From positions 5,394,001 to 5,458,000 of the forward strand of contig OZ234497.1 of assembly GCA_965153455.1 (NCBI GenBank): a DNA stretch of 64,000 nucleotides, in the 5' to 3' direction. Shown here one piece after another: positions 25,382 through 36,180 of the stretch. Origin of the DNA: Sphagnum compactum (taxonomy: Eukaryota > Bryophyta > Sphagnopsida > Sphagnales). The notes beneath the pieces were generated by a model. It did not search any database, had not been told where the DNA came from, and saw only the letters and a list, made by a program, of their open reading frames with translations. Made by a program: the position numbers and the translations under genes. Numbering within the stretch: the stretch's first letter is position 1; every line of letters begins with the position of its first letter.

Positions 25382-26055
25382 CTGAAAAAAAGAGAGGCAT
25401 GAAGGAACCTGCCTCCTTCACTCCCGGATGTTGTTGTTGTTGATGACGTTGCTGATGTTGTTGCTCCTCCCACTGCATCGCCACCTCGCTTAGGGCTAAA
25501 ATGACTTCCAAGGCATTCTATTTTCTCCTTTACTACTACAACTACTTCCAAAGAACAAAGCACTGCAGTGCATAGACTAAGGCACAGAAAGAGCAGAAAC
25601 TTCTTCTATGTAAGACTGTCAAATTTCTCACAACTGTATCGTCCTGCATGCTTGCTCGCTCACTCATAAGCAATTCCAAAAAGTACCTCTTCCGGAAAGC
25701 TCTCACATGGACAACATACATGAAACCCTCACCAACTCTGAAGGAGAAAAAAGGGTGTGTGGAGAAATTCAAGGTCCTCTATGTATGTGGCTGCACCAGA
25801 CAAACTAAGCCTATGAAACTAGTGTGCTCGCCATTAGAAAAGCTCATACTTAGGAGCTTGTCAGCATTCAAAGACCAGTTCTGTGACGACGCCTTCCATT
25901 AAAACGCAACCACGGAAGAAAGAGGTCAGCAAAAGGGGCCCCTGCAACAGTGTTTTTGTTTTTGGTTTAGCGTCCTACTTTGTTCCATCTCTGATGGCAG
26001 GGTTTTTTCCTTGCTATCTATGTCTCTCTCTGAGACGCTCTTCTTCGTCACTTAC
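25382..26055 (-). other. probable 5'-UTR intron of the PWR-like gene
   Basis: The minus strand shows a strong donor ACAT|GTAAGTGACG at 26056/26055 and an acceptor with a long pyrimidine tract CTCTTTTTTTCAG at 25382. Splicing them leaves a 55-base leader in exon 2 before the first ATG at 25326. Within this interval a minus-strand reading frame is open from 25563 and joins the coding frame without the splice. An alternative unspliced N-terminus of about 79 extra residues is therefore possible. I prefer the intron because the extra segment is low complexity (Thr/Ser repeats). Confidence 0.45.
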
Positions 26056-27180
26056 ATGTCCGTCTCTAAACTTCAGACAAGAATTTCATCACATCATTTC
26101 TGCTGCTGCTGCAGTAGAGGTACACAATTATGAAAACATTACAGGTTCACAAAAGGTCCACATCTCCTTCCAAACCACAGCCTGCTTAGAGGACGACAGC
26201 ATCATCATCATCATCATCATCATCATTATCCCCTCCCCTCACCTCACCTCTCAAAACTAAACCACTAAAATCCCCTAAACCAGTCCCTCCAAAACGGCTG
26301 CTGCACGTCTGCTGCTACTGCTGCTTCTGCTACCATCCCCCGCCTCCTCTCCTAACCCCGCCATGCACCTTGTCCGCCTCCACTCGGTCACCACCGCATA
26401 GAAAACGGAAAAACCGCCCCGAAACACGCAAAATCCCGCAACATATGCAAATTGAAACACTCCAATTCACTCGACTGAAGAAAAAAAACTCCCCTTTCTC
26501 CTCTTCTCTGCTCTCCTTCTCTCTCTCTCTCTTCACTCTCTTCCTGACTGGCCAATGAATGCCACAAACCCCGTGGTCGTTTCTCTGCACGGGTTTCGCC
26601 AACCACGTCCCACTTCCCCAACCTCCGCCGTCGCTTCTTCTTCAAAAACAGATTAAAAAACCGCGACCAGAAGAGGTAAAAACTCGCCACCCCCGCACCA
26701 CCACCACCACCACCGCGTTACACAGAAAACCCCTCCTTCCGCTCCTCCCTCCCTCCCGGAACAAAATAAACGCTCCTCGCTGCAGCGGCCACTGGAACGC
26801 ACTCGAAAAACAAAAGACGCAACCAAAAATACACTAGGGCAACGATGGCGCTCTGTCTCTCCCAAAACCACTACCTACCTACCTACCTACCTACCTATGA
26901 CCTTCTTTTCCTACCTCCCAGGCTCTTGTACCTACTTTCTCATTTCCTGCTTTCTCACTACCTACCTTACCTACCTTCTCACTGTTTCTCTCAAAAACCA
27001 CTCCTTACCTACCTACCTACCTACCTACCTGCCTGCCTGCCTCTCTGGTTCTTTTTCCTACCTCCCTAGCTGACTCTGTGAGAAGGCGAAAAGTAGGTAG
27101 TGAATTCTCTCTAAACCTACCTTTCACCTTCTCACCATTTTCCTACCGTGTCACTATTAGGGTTTAGGCCTCTGCATGGA
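26056..27180 (-). promoter_or_regulatory. 5' UTR and promoter region of the PWR-like gene
   Basis: GC-richer DNA upstream of the SANT gene. On the plus strand it carries an ATC run (26202-26227), CT-rich tracts (26510-26540), CCA/CCG runs (26695-26715) and two CTAC/CCTA microsatellites (26872-26897, 27006-27032). These read as GA, GGT and GTAG repeats on the coding strand, which are common in plant 5' UTRs and promoters. A telo-box-like TTAGGGTTTAGG at 27163-27174 closes the region. Transcription start not determined. Confidence 0.4.
27163..27174 (+). promoter_or_regulatory. telo-box-like motif
   Basis: TTAGGGTTTAGG, one and a half plant telomere units. Short telo-boxes occur in plant promoters and are bound by Myb-like telobox factors. 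Its place at the upstream edge of the PWR-like promoter makes a regulatory role possible, but similar patches also occur elsewhere in this window within repeats. Confidence 0.3.
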
Positions 27181-28549
27181 TTCCTGTCCAGTCTTCCTAC
27201 CTCCCAAGTGGCTTAACTTATCTATTTCTATGGTAGGTATCGACGTAGGTAGGTAAATTTCTGGAGGGTAAGTAACTTTGTGTGGTGCACGTTTTTTAAA
27301 AAAAAATAATTCTTTTTCTTTTCCTGATTTTAAGGGCAAGGGGGCGGGGGGGGGGGGGGGGGGGGGGTGGAGGGTTTCTTTTACTTGGTGAGTATGTACC
27401 ATGTTTATACTATTTTTTATACACTTACGTATTTCACTAACAGATGTACTCGTATTTAATTACATAAATACGAGATAAAATAAAAGGCTTAGTATTATAA
27501 AAATATTTAATGTTTTAGGAGCCATTTTTCAACATTTCTTCAAAAAACCCACCAAAAAAAGGAAAAAAATAGAAATTTTAATAAAAATACTAAGCATTTT
27601 TGTGACCAAAATATTCCTTTTATTTATTTATTTATTTATTTTTGTTGTCACAATGTGAAAATTTGCCCAAAAAAACACCAATACCCACCCCCCCCCCCCC
27701 CACCCAAAAATTTCTTATGTCATTTGTATATAAATTGATAGACCCTAAGTTCTTTGCAAGCATTTGCCAAAACAAATTCACAACTCCCTTATGACACACA
27801 CAATCAAAGAGCATGTGTTTTGCAAGATTTTGGTAGGTCCCATTTTCACAAAGCTTATATTTATATATTAATATATTTATATTAATATTTAATTTCCATT
27901 TTCAATCTAGGCCTAAAGACTATTTATATATGGTGTGAACACACTACTATTTCAGCCCCTTAATTTTTATTATATTCTTTAAAAATTCCCCAATTTCTAA
28001 CAAAGTATTCAACATATAAGCTACCACTTCCATCCCAAATTTTGTCCCGTGTCTCCTCAAATTTACTCAATTATAAAATAATAAATAACACACATTCGTA
28101 GGTAATTAACATAGTGGGTATATATATATATATATATGGATTTGATGGTGTGTTCATGATTTTTCTTTAATTTCTCTCTTTCAAATTAGGTATTGAAAAT
28201 ATTAAACTCATCCCCTTTCTTTTCCTTTATGGTGAAATTTGCTATTTACTTGGTTAATTGGGTTCCTATGTATGTGTGTGTGTGTGTGTGTTTTTTGGTT
28301 GTTGTGTGTGTATATGGTTTTGCCTTAATATGTATCTATCTGTATGAGTGTTGTGTGTGCAATATGGTTTTAGGGTTAAGGGTTTAGGTCTATACGAACT
28401 ATGTATATAGACCTAAAGTTGCACATGATGATGGTGATGATTTGAGTATTGTCCACGGCACTCAAGAGAAAAGAAAAGGAGCCCGAGCATATGCTCCCAA
28501 CAAGATGCTCGTTTCAAGCACATGCTTTCTTTTTTTTCCTTTTTTTCCT
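27181..28549. other. AT-rich intergenic DNA upstream of the PWR-like gene
   Basis: Contains a G run (27344-27367), an ATTT microsatellite (27617-27641), a C run (27688-27701), TA runs (28116-28136) and a TG run (28270-28290). A telomere-like GGGTTAAGGGTTTAGG lies at 28373-28388. No gene recognised. Confidence 0.5.
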
Positions 28550-29745
28550 CCTTTTTTATTTATGTCAAGGTGGTGAAAAACATTTTGGTATATAAAAAAT
28601 ATTAGATTTTTTTTCTCTTCTTTTTCTAATTTTTATTATTATTAATGTTGGGTTTGGGCAAAATTCTCAAAAAAATTTGGTATAAAAAATATTAGAGTTT
28701 TTTTTTGCTCTTCTTTTTCTAATTTTTTTATTATTAATGTTGGGTTTGGGCAAATTTCTCAAAAAACATTTGGTATAAGAAATATTATAGTTTTTTTCTC
28801 TTCTTTTTCTAATTTTTTTTATTATTAATGTTGGGTTTGGGCAAAATTCTCAAAAAACATTTGGTATAAAAAAATATTAGAGTTTTTTTCTCTTCTTTTT
28901 CTAATTTTTTTTATTATTAATGTTGGGTTTGGGCAAATTTCTCAAATTGTTCTTTACGTACTACATAATTAGAAAAAGAAGAGTTTCTCTCTTCTTGATA
29001 ATTAGAGTTTTTTCTCTTCTTTTTCTATTTTTTTTAATGTTGGGTTTGGGAAAAAAAAAATCAAATTGTTCTTTACATACTACATGATAATTAGAGTTTC
29101 TTTCTTTCTTTTTCTATTTTCTTAATGTTGGGTTTGGGAAAAAAATTCAAATTGTTCTTTACATACTACATGATAATTAGAGTTTCTCTTTTTCTTTTTC
29201 TTTTTTTTAAAATTTGAATTTGGGAAAAAAAATTCAAATTGTTCTTTACCTACTACATGATAATTAGAGTTTCTTTCTTTCTTTTTCTATTTTCTTAATG
29301 TTGGGTTTGGGAAAAAAATTCAAATTGTTCTTTACATACTACATGATAATTAGAGTTTCTCTTTTTCTTTTTCTTTTTTTTAAAATTTGAATTTGGGAAA
29401 AAAAAATCAAATTGTTCTTTACCTACTACATGATAATTAGAGTTTCTCTTTTTCTTTTTCTTTTTCTTTTTTTTGAATTTTGAGTTTTAACAAAAAAATC
29501 AAATTGTTCTTTACATACTACATGATAATTAGAGTTTCTCTCTTCATTTTTTTAAAATGTTGGGTTTGGGCAAAGTTTTCAAATTGTTCTTTATATAATA
29601 TACTACATGATATTAGAAATTTTCTCTTCTTTTTCTAATTTTTATAATGTTGGGTTTGGGCAAAATTCTCTAACTCTTCTTTACATACTACTTGATATTA
29701 GAGTTTCTCTCTTCTTCTTTTTTAATTTTTAAATCTTAGGTTCAG
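28550..29745 (+). repeat. tandem array, ~90-bp period, T-rich
   Basis: About 12 units. The first four contain TTGGTATAAAAAATATTAGA and TAATGTTGGGTTTGGGCAAA. From about 28940 the first block is replaced by CAAATTGTTCTTTACATACT and ACATGATAATTAGAGTTTCT while the GTTGGGTTTGGG block is kept. The array is thus built of two related unit types in sequence. No coding potential. Confidence 0.85.
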
Positions 29746-30339
29746 GCATGAGTTTTTAAATATTTTTTTAAAAAACTTGGGATTACCCATTACTTGCCCC
29801 CTTCTTAGCCTAGAGATAGAGTTTTTCCTTTTTTATTTCCTTTTTTGTTTTATTTTATTTTCAGCATTTCTTTGGGATTTTTATGACTTGCTCAATCAAT
29901 ATAGCTTATGGATCTTGAATTAGTTGGGGGTGCCTATTTTTTATAATCAATTTTGATTGGCCCATCACCAAAAACAAACAACTCACTCACACTATGGACA
30001 CCCCCAATAAATAGAGGATTTTGTAAATTTTTCTCTATGGTTCAACACTATATAGGCACTATAAAGGGTACAATTTTTCTGGGCATAGGGTTTGGGATCA
30101 AGTGTGGTGCTATAGGGAATTGCTTGGGAAAAAAAATATGGGATCTTGGGGGAACACATTGGGAGCAACTCAAAACACTGGGAACCTGATGGGAAAATGG
30201 TGAGACTAATCACAATGGGTGTGAACCATGGTTTAAACCCAGGTAAGACTGAATTGTGTTAAAGGACTTTACCCCAAAAGAAAAAAAAAAAAAAACTTTT
30301 TATTGTAATTTGTTTTCAAAACATAATCAAAATAGTTTG

Positions 30340-30378
<39 letters not shown>

Positions 30379-31606
30379 ACAACTAAATTTGCAAGTAATG
30401 CAATGATTTTTAAAAAAATTACAACAAATTTTTGAGAAGGAGAACAAATAATCTTTTTTTTTGAAATATATTCAATTTTTCAAAAGTTTTAAATGATAAT
30501 AATAATAAAAGACTCATAAAAATTTGAAACAAGTGGGGCTAGGTAATGGCACAAGGGTGGTTTGATGATAGATGAGGAAAGGGGATGAGAAAGATGGAAA
30601 AAGAATGAGATTCATTCATTCATTCAACACTATGGTTGGGTTTCAGGCCCCTCATGTACTTTGTCAACCACCTAGACGTCAACTACTTTGGTGTTTGGTT
30701 GGTGGGTTGGCCGGCCGAGCACCCGAAAAACCAAAACCGATCTCATGTTGCCTTTGTCTTGAGAGGACAACCACCAACAATTTTTCTAGTGCCTTTCTAT
30801 CGAGTTGTAAGTTGGAAGGTTGTCGGACCGACACCCCCCCCCCCCCCCCCCCCCTCTCATGTTACGGACAATGGGAATTGGAAATTAATTAAGGAAAGAT
30901 AAAATGAAGAACACGATTAGGAAGTGCCAATGTTTCACAAATTAGATGTTTGCCCTAACTTATTAGAAAGTCTCGGTCTTCTCAATTTGCATGTTTCCCA
31001 ATGTTTCACAAATTGTCAATCTTGCGAAAATTAGACACAACAAACCCTAAAGAGTGAAAATAGGTGCCCTTCCCCTCTTCTCCTTTGTAAAATTAGGTAT
31101 TTCTAGAATATTATTAGGGCACCACACTTTTTTCAATTCCTCTTATGTAAAAGTATGGACAATTTATATCCATTTTTCCCCTCTCTCTCTCCCCCCCCCT
31201 CTACCCTTTACCCTTTCTTGTGGGTATCTAGGGTTTTTTTTCCATTGTAGGTGTGTTTAGGGTTTTCCATAAACACAAAATAAATATTTATAAATATTTT
31301 CCTACACACAAAATAAATATTATATATGCTTGAAAACTGAATTAATAGTAAATTGTGCTCAATGGTAGTAGGCTTGTGACAAACAAAAGTGACCAGGTGT
31401 TGGGGGGATGGAAGCCACTCCCAACCCCACCCCCACACATGGGAGATTGCAATAACACTTTGTCTCCATTTTCAACTTATGTTTGGCATCAAAAGGAAGG
31501 AAATTTTTTTGTCTTTTTTCTCTTGTCTTTTTGTTCATAAATGATGAAAGGACCCACCAATCAATAAACATGGGTGTGGTAATCCCTTGACATAGATGTG
31601 TTCCCA
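29746..31606. other. intergenic DNA, no gene recognised
   Basis: Holds a TA run (30342-30372), a C20 tract (30834-30855), and a segment 30640-30830 of higher GC with two overlapping plus frames (88 and 106 codons) running into the C tract. Neither frame resembles a known family. 29918-30165 shares short blocks (GGGAACACATTGGGA, TTTTGATTGGCCCA) with 49560-49720, so another dispersed repeat is likely. Confidence 0.45.
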
Positions 31607-32600
31607 TATATATATATACTAGTTTGAACCCCGTGCCTAATGCACAGGTGTGTTATTTCAACAATGTTTGGTTCATCTTTTAGTTTTTTTGAAAAACTTT
31701 TATCTTTTTTATTTTTTATTTTTATGTGTTTTCTGTTTTTATTATTATTTTGTATAATAAAAATAAAGTGTTTCTTTTTCACTTTTGTATTTTTGTTTAT
31801 TTGGATGCAAGTTTGAAGTTTGGAGAAAGAAGACACACCTCATTCTTTTTCAAGTAGGGTTTTTCTTCATTATTATAAGTTTTATTTTTTCTTATTTTCT
31901 ACTCTTTATTTGGTTTCTTCTTTTTTGTAATTTTTTTCTTTTAAAATGATTTTACTGTATTTCCCTTTCCTTGTTTCATTTGTTTCCATTCCTTTTTTAT
32001 AGTTTTTGTGTTTTTACTTTTTTTTTGTTTATGTTTGTTTCATGTTTTAATTTTTTCTATTCTTATTTTGTCTATGTTCATTTTTTTCTATTTTTATGGG
32101 TTTATTTATTTTCTATTTTCTTTTCCAAAAAATCCAATTTTTTTAATATGTTTTATAATAAAAATAATTAAAAAAAACACTTTTTTATTTTTGTTTGATT
32201 AGATGCAGGTTTGAAGTTTGGAAAAAGAAGACAAACCTCATTTTTTTTTTCAAGTATGGTTTTTTTTCTCTTTCTTTTGCTCTCTGTTTTGTTTCTTATT
32301 TTTTGTCATCTATTTTTAATTTTCTTTTAAGATTATTTTACTATATTTCCCTTTTTTGTTTCATGTTTAAGTGTTTACAAAAAAATTCTAATTGTTAAAA
32401 TGTTTTTCTGTTTTAATTTTTTTTCTAGTTTTTTCCCTTTTTAAATAAATATTTGTTCTATTTGGATGGATGACGGGACGGATGACGAGATGGATGACGG
32501 ACAGATGGATGGATGGAAAGTTTCATTTCATCTCGATGTCAGGATGGAAAGCTTCATTTCATCCCGAAGCTTCACGACCACAACGTCTTTTACTATATAG
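31607..32600 (+). mobile_element. T-rich ~1-kb non-autonomous element, copy 1
   Basis: Starts at TATATATATACTAGTTTGAACC with a near-palindrome CCGTGC-CTAAT-GCACAGG, then a T-rich body, and ends in GGATG repeats, GCTTCATTTCATCCCG and TTTTACTATATAG. A matching copy lies inverted at 48511-49443. An internal direct repeat (GTTTGAAGTTTGGAGAAAGA at 31810 and GTTTGAAGTTTGGAAAAAGA at 32210, about 400 bp apart) is shared by both copies, so it is older than their dispersal. No coding capacity. The opening resembles the conserved start of some plant Helitrons, but I see no CTRR 3' end, so the class is open. Confidence 0.65.
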
Positions 32601-32634
32601 AATATGTGTGTGTGTGTTCATAAAAAATCTACAA

Positions 32635-32977
32635 AACTTTATTGGCCTTGCCTACCAAGAAGGCAAGGATATTGTGTTCAGATTCATATAGAGTAAAGTA
32701 GCTTTAAGGGATTTTTATAGGCCCCTAGGTAATTAATAATAGGTCTTTTTTTTTTATATGAGGATTAAATTTGAAATATGATATTTTAAAGCTTGTGTTG
32801 AAACTTGAGATTAGTTATAATCGAGTTATAAAATCTTGAAGGATTTTGGTTTCTTCTACATATTAGAGGATTTTATTATTTTGGAAAGACTATAATTTTT
32901 GCATGGTGAAATATTTGAGTTTCCATAATTCTTCTTTTTGCCTCAAGATACTTTTTAATGTAAAATGGCAAGGTCAC
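32635..32977 (+). repeat. dispersed repeat family C, copy 2 (inverted)
   Basis: Inverted partner of 11441-11805. It abuts the right end of the T-rich element (32600) with only a TG microsatellite between. Shared signature blocks are GGCCCCTAGGTAATTA, GCTTGTGTTGAAACTTGAGA and CATGGTGAAATATTTGAGTT. A short piece near 54148-54180 (CCTAGGCCTATAAAAGGCCT) may be a third, more decayed copy. Confidence 0.6.
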
Positions 32978-33399
32978 AGTGTCACACACCCCCTTGCTTT
33001 ATAAAACACACCGCAGATTTGGAAAATGTATTAAGGTATTAAAAAGAAGGGAGAATTTGTATGTTTCATTGTTTTGGGGATCACAAATAGTCCAACACTT
33101 TGGGGGGGGTGGAGAATGGGAGAAAAAACAAAAAACCTCTTAACCTCATCAAGGCTATTACTGAAAAAGGCACTTGAACCTAAAAATTGTCAAGAATAAG
33201 ATATAATGTAATTATTATCATTGCTTAACTTTCTATTATTTGAAACAATTGTATTCGACTTTATATTTATTTTTCACGTTTCAAGTTATTAATCAAAACT
33301 TGGGATATAATAATGCAAGACATACCAATCTATTTTTTAACATCATCACAAAGTGGGGCAATGTTTTTTTACCATCATGTAATCCCCTTCAACATCATT
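32978..33399. other. AT-rich spacer left of hAT relic 1
   Basis: Would hold the N-terminus and left end of relic 1 if intact. I found no BED-finger residues and no terminal inverted repeat. A G run lies at 33101-33108. Confidence 0.4.
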
Positions 33400-36180
33400 A
33401 TATCACAAGATTTCATTGAGTGTGAAAAAGCCGACAAGGATGAGCAAGTCTTGTGCTCATCTTTGAAGCTTTATGGATCACGTTGTTGATTGAAGCAAAA
33501 ACAACGGTGGAGAAAGTTATTACAAATGTGCATTTCAAACACGTTAAATATGGATGCACTTTGTGTTTTGATGGTTGGATAGATGTTTTAGAATGCTCAT
33601 TGATCAATGTGATGTTTGTTAGCCCGTTTGGTGATGTGTTTGAAAAATCCATTAACAGTAGTCACACCACCAAAAACAGCTCAATTCCTTGCTAATGCCA
33701 TTGTAATGGTAATTGAGGCCATGGGTCTAAGAAATGTCATGCAAGTTTGTATCGACAATGTTGCATGGAGCTCGTCAATCACAAACTGTTTGTGGAATGA
33801 TTTCTTGATTTGTATGCACAAGGATGTTTGGTTCATGCCATGGATTTCATCTTGAAAAATTAGTTGAAACAAGAATGGTTTCCTAAACCAATTGCAAAAT
33901 GTGAAAACGATTATACACTACATAAAGTATCAACACACCTCTTTTGCAATGTTCAAGGATAATACTTACCAAAGTTTAAACTAGTGACTCCATTTTTTAT
34001 TTGATGTGGGACCAATTTCATGATGGTGAAACGTTTATTATAGGTGTGACATGCTTTGGATCACATGTTGTTGGATCCGAAATGGGAGGCATATATTCAC
34101 AGTTTGAAAGGAAGGAGAAATCTTGATGGGGTTGCAAAGGTGAAACACATCATTTATGATGATAAATCTTGGGTTCAATGCAAAAATCAAGATAGTTGCA
34201 AAACTCTTATTCATTGTCGTCTAGGTGTTTGATGGTTGCCAGTTGGTAATGAACATTGTCTATATCACCATGTTAAGAATCAATGCACATTTCAAGTGGA
34301 TGAAAGACCACCTATTGTTTGAAATGGGTGAAAAGATGGCAACACAATTGAAAATGGATTTCATGCAATGGTGGGACGTTAACGGGATTTTTTTTCTATG
34401 CCCATTAATTTCCTACTTCCCAACTTCTTCAATTATAAATTCTGAAACAACAAGTACATTTGAAATCACAAAATCTATGTACAATCTTACAAGATGCACT
34501 TGTTTGGCTATAGTTTCTAGAAATCAAAATTAACCAAGAAGAATGACTTCATTTCTCCAAGTGCAAGAAAAAACAAAATGATCTCAAAGTTTGAAAGTAT
34601 GAAAAGTTTATGCAAATCTCCTTTCCTAAATTTTGATCAGGTACAAACTACTCAATGTTAACAAGTACTCCAACTTGTAATGAAAATATAAAACTATATT
34701 AAGAAATCAAATTTTGTACACTAGAAATTCAAAAAGTAAGAATGGAAAGTAAAGATCTGATTTTTTCATTTTCTACCATCCCTCCTTTATACTCTAAGTT
34801 TGAACTTTGAAATGCTTCGTGCAAATCACCTAAATAGTAACTAGTTGATAAAAAAAATTATTCTAATTAATTAATAAAAACTAGCTAGTAAAACTATAAA
34901 AAATAGTCAGAATTGCTCATAAAACTCCTTGTTCTAATCAACTAATAAAAATTAACTAATAAAATTATAAGAAACAATCAAAATTTTCAAAATCTACTAC
35001 CTATTTTGCCAACTACCTATTTTACAATTTACGGGTTCAATAGGTGTCACTGGTTCAACAACTTGTGTCACCAGTTAAGTTATTATCAACTATACTATTA
35101 GTATCGATTCATCAACTACCGGTTAAAGTACTAGTTTGTAGAAAAATCTAATTAACATGGGACTTGATCATCATTGACCTTTGGTTGGTCAATGTAGCCT
35201 TTAACCCAAAGTTAATTTACAATGTGGACATTCACAAGAACATGGCAATGAAGAATACGTTTTAAAAAGTCATACTCAAGTTAATGCCTAACCATGAAAA
35301 CCAAATTCAAGCACATATGAAATTTAAAGCTTTCCAAAGTTGGGACCAATCATTCACTGGATTCAAAAAAACAAATGAGTACCCATTCTTGTTACACGAG
35401 TAGTGGGATTTGGCATGGTGGTAATAACACCTAGGCCACTTGTTAGATAAATATTTGGCCAAGTAATGTGTGCATCATCATGTGAATGGAATTGGAACTC
35501 ATACCAATTTGTGCACATCAAATTGCAAAACCAACTTACTTTCAAAAGGGCACACGACATGGTGTACATCAACACCAATGTGGACTTGACCAAAATTGCT
35601 TTCAAAGATAAGAAGAAAAAAGAAAATGTCAACAATGTTGAAGAACATGAATTCTTCATCCTAATTTAGAATGAAATTTTTTTTAGTGATGTAAAAAACA
35701 CATTATCAAGGATAGTGCAAGTGACAATGATGCCAAAAGGGTAATGATTTGTTCATACATCAAAACCTAGATGTTAGGGCTTATACAAATGTTGATGAAA
35801 TGGATAGAAATTTGCATATAGACCAACTTGCTAATGGTGGCTTTATGGAAGGGGAGTAAAAATATCGAAAAATTCAATTGCATATGATATGTGGTGGCTA
35901 TAAAACCTGGATAAAGGAAAACAATATTAGGAAATATTATAATGACATTTAGGTGGACAATTTGTTAATGTACCACTAATGATTCAGACACAAGTTAGAA
36001 CACAAATTTAGTTGGATGGTGTGGTGGTCTTGCCCTAATTTTGCACATGTATCCCAACCTATGGATCATCACAAAAGGTGGATATTCTTCAAGTTATGAT
36101 GAGTCAAACTTTGATGGTGAAAACAATGGAAAAGCTCCAAAGATTAATTAGACAAAAAAAGGCTTATGAAAATCATTTGA
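33400..36180 (+). pseudogene. hAT-superfamily transposase relic 1 (DUF659 type)
   Basis: Decayed transposase in several frames. The DUF659 core is visible: GCTLCFDGWIDV with SLINVMFVSPFGDVF-KSIN (33540-33660), then in the next frame FLANAIVMVIEAMG-VMQVCIDN (33680-33770), then VHAMDFILKN (33834-33863). Further on come FNPKLIYNVDIHKN (35200-35240), WDQSFTGFKKTNEYPFLLHE and WDLAWW (35340-35420). The C-terminal hAT dimerisation motif SCEWNWNSY-FVHIKLQNQLTFKRAHDMVYI lies at 35468-35570, then YTNVDEMDRNLHID near 35780-35820. Stops and frameshifts interrupt it throughout, so it is inactive. No N-terminal BED finger or terminal inverted repeats were found. Confidence 0.72.

Noticed and set aside
26845-27069. 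74-codon plus frame with Tyr-Leu-Pro-Thr repeats.
   Set aside because: It is a translation of the CTAC/CCTA microsatellite in the PWR-like promoter.
30572-30902. Two overlapping plus frames of 106 and 88 codons in a GC-richer patch.
   Set aside because: Both pass through a C20 tract giving polyproline, neither resembles a family, and there is no splice or start context to choose between them.
31971-32398. Phe-rich plus frames, possible membrane proteins.
   Set aside because: They come from the T-rich body of the repeated element and recur as shadows in its inverted copy.
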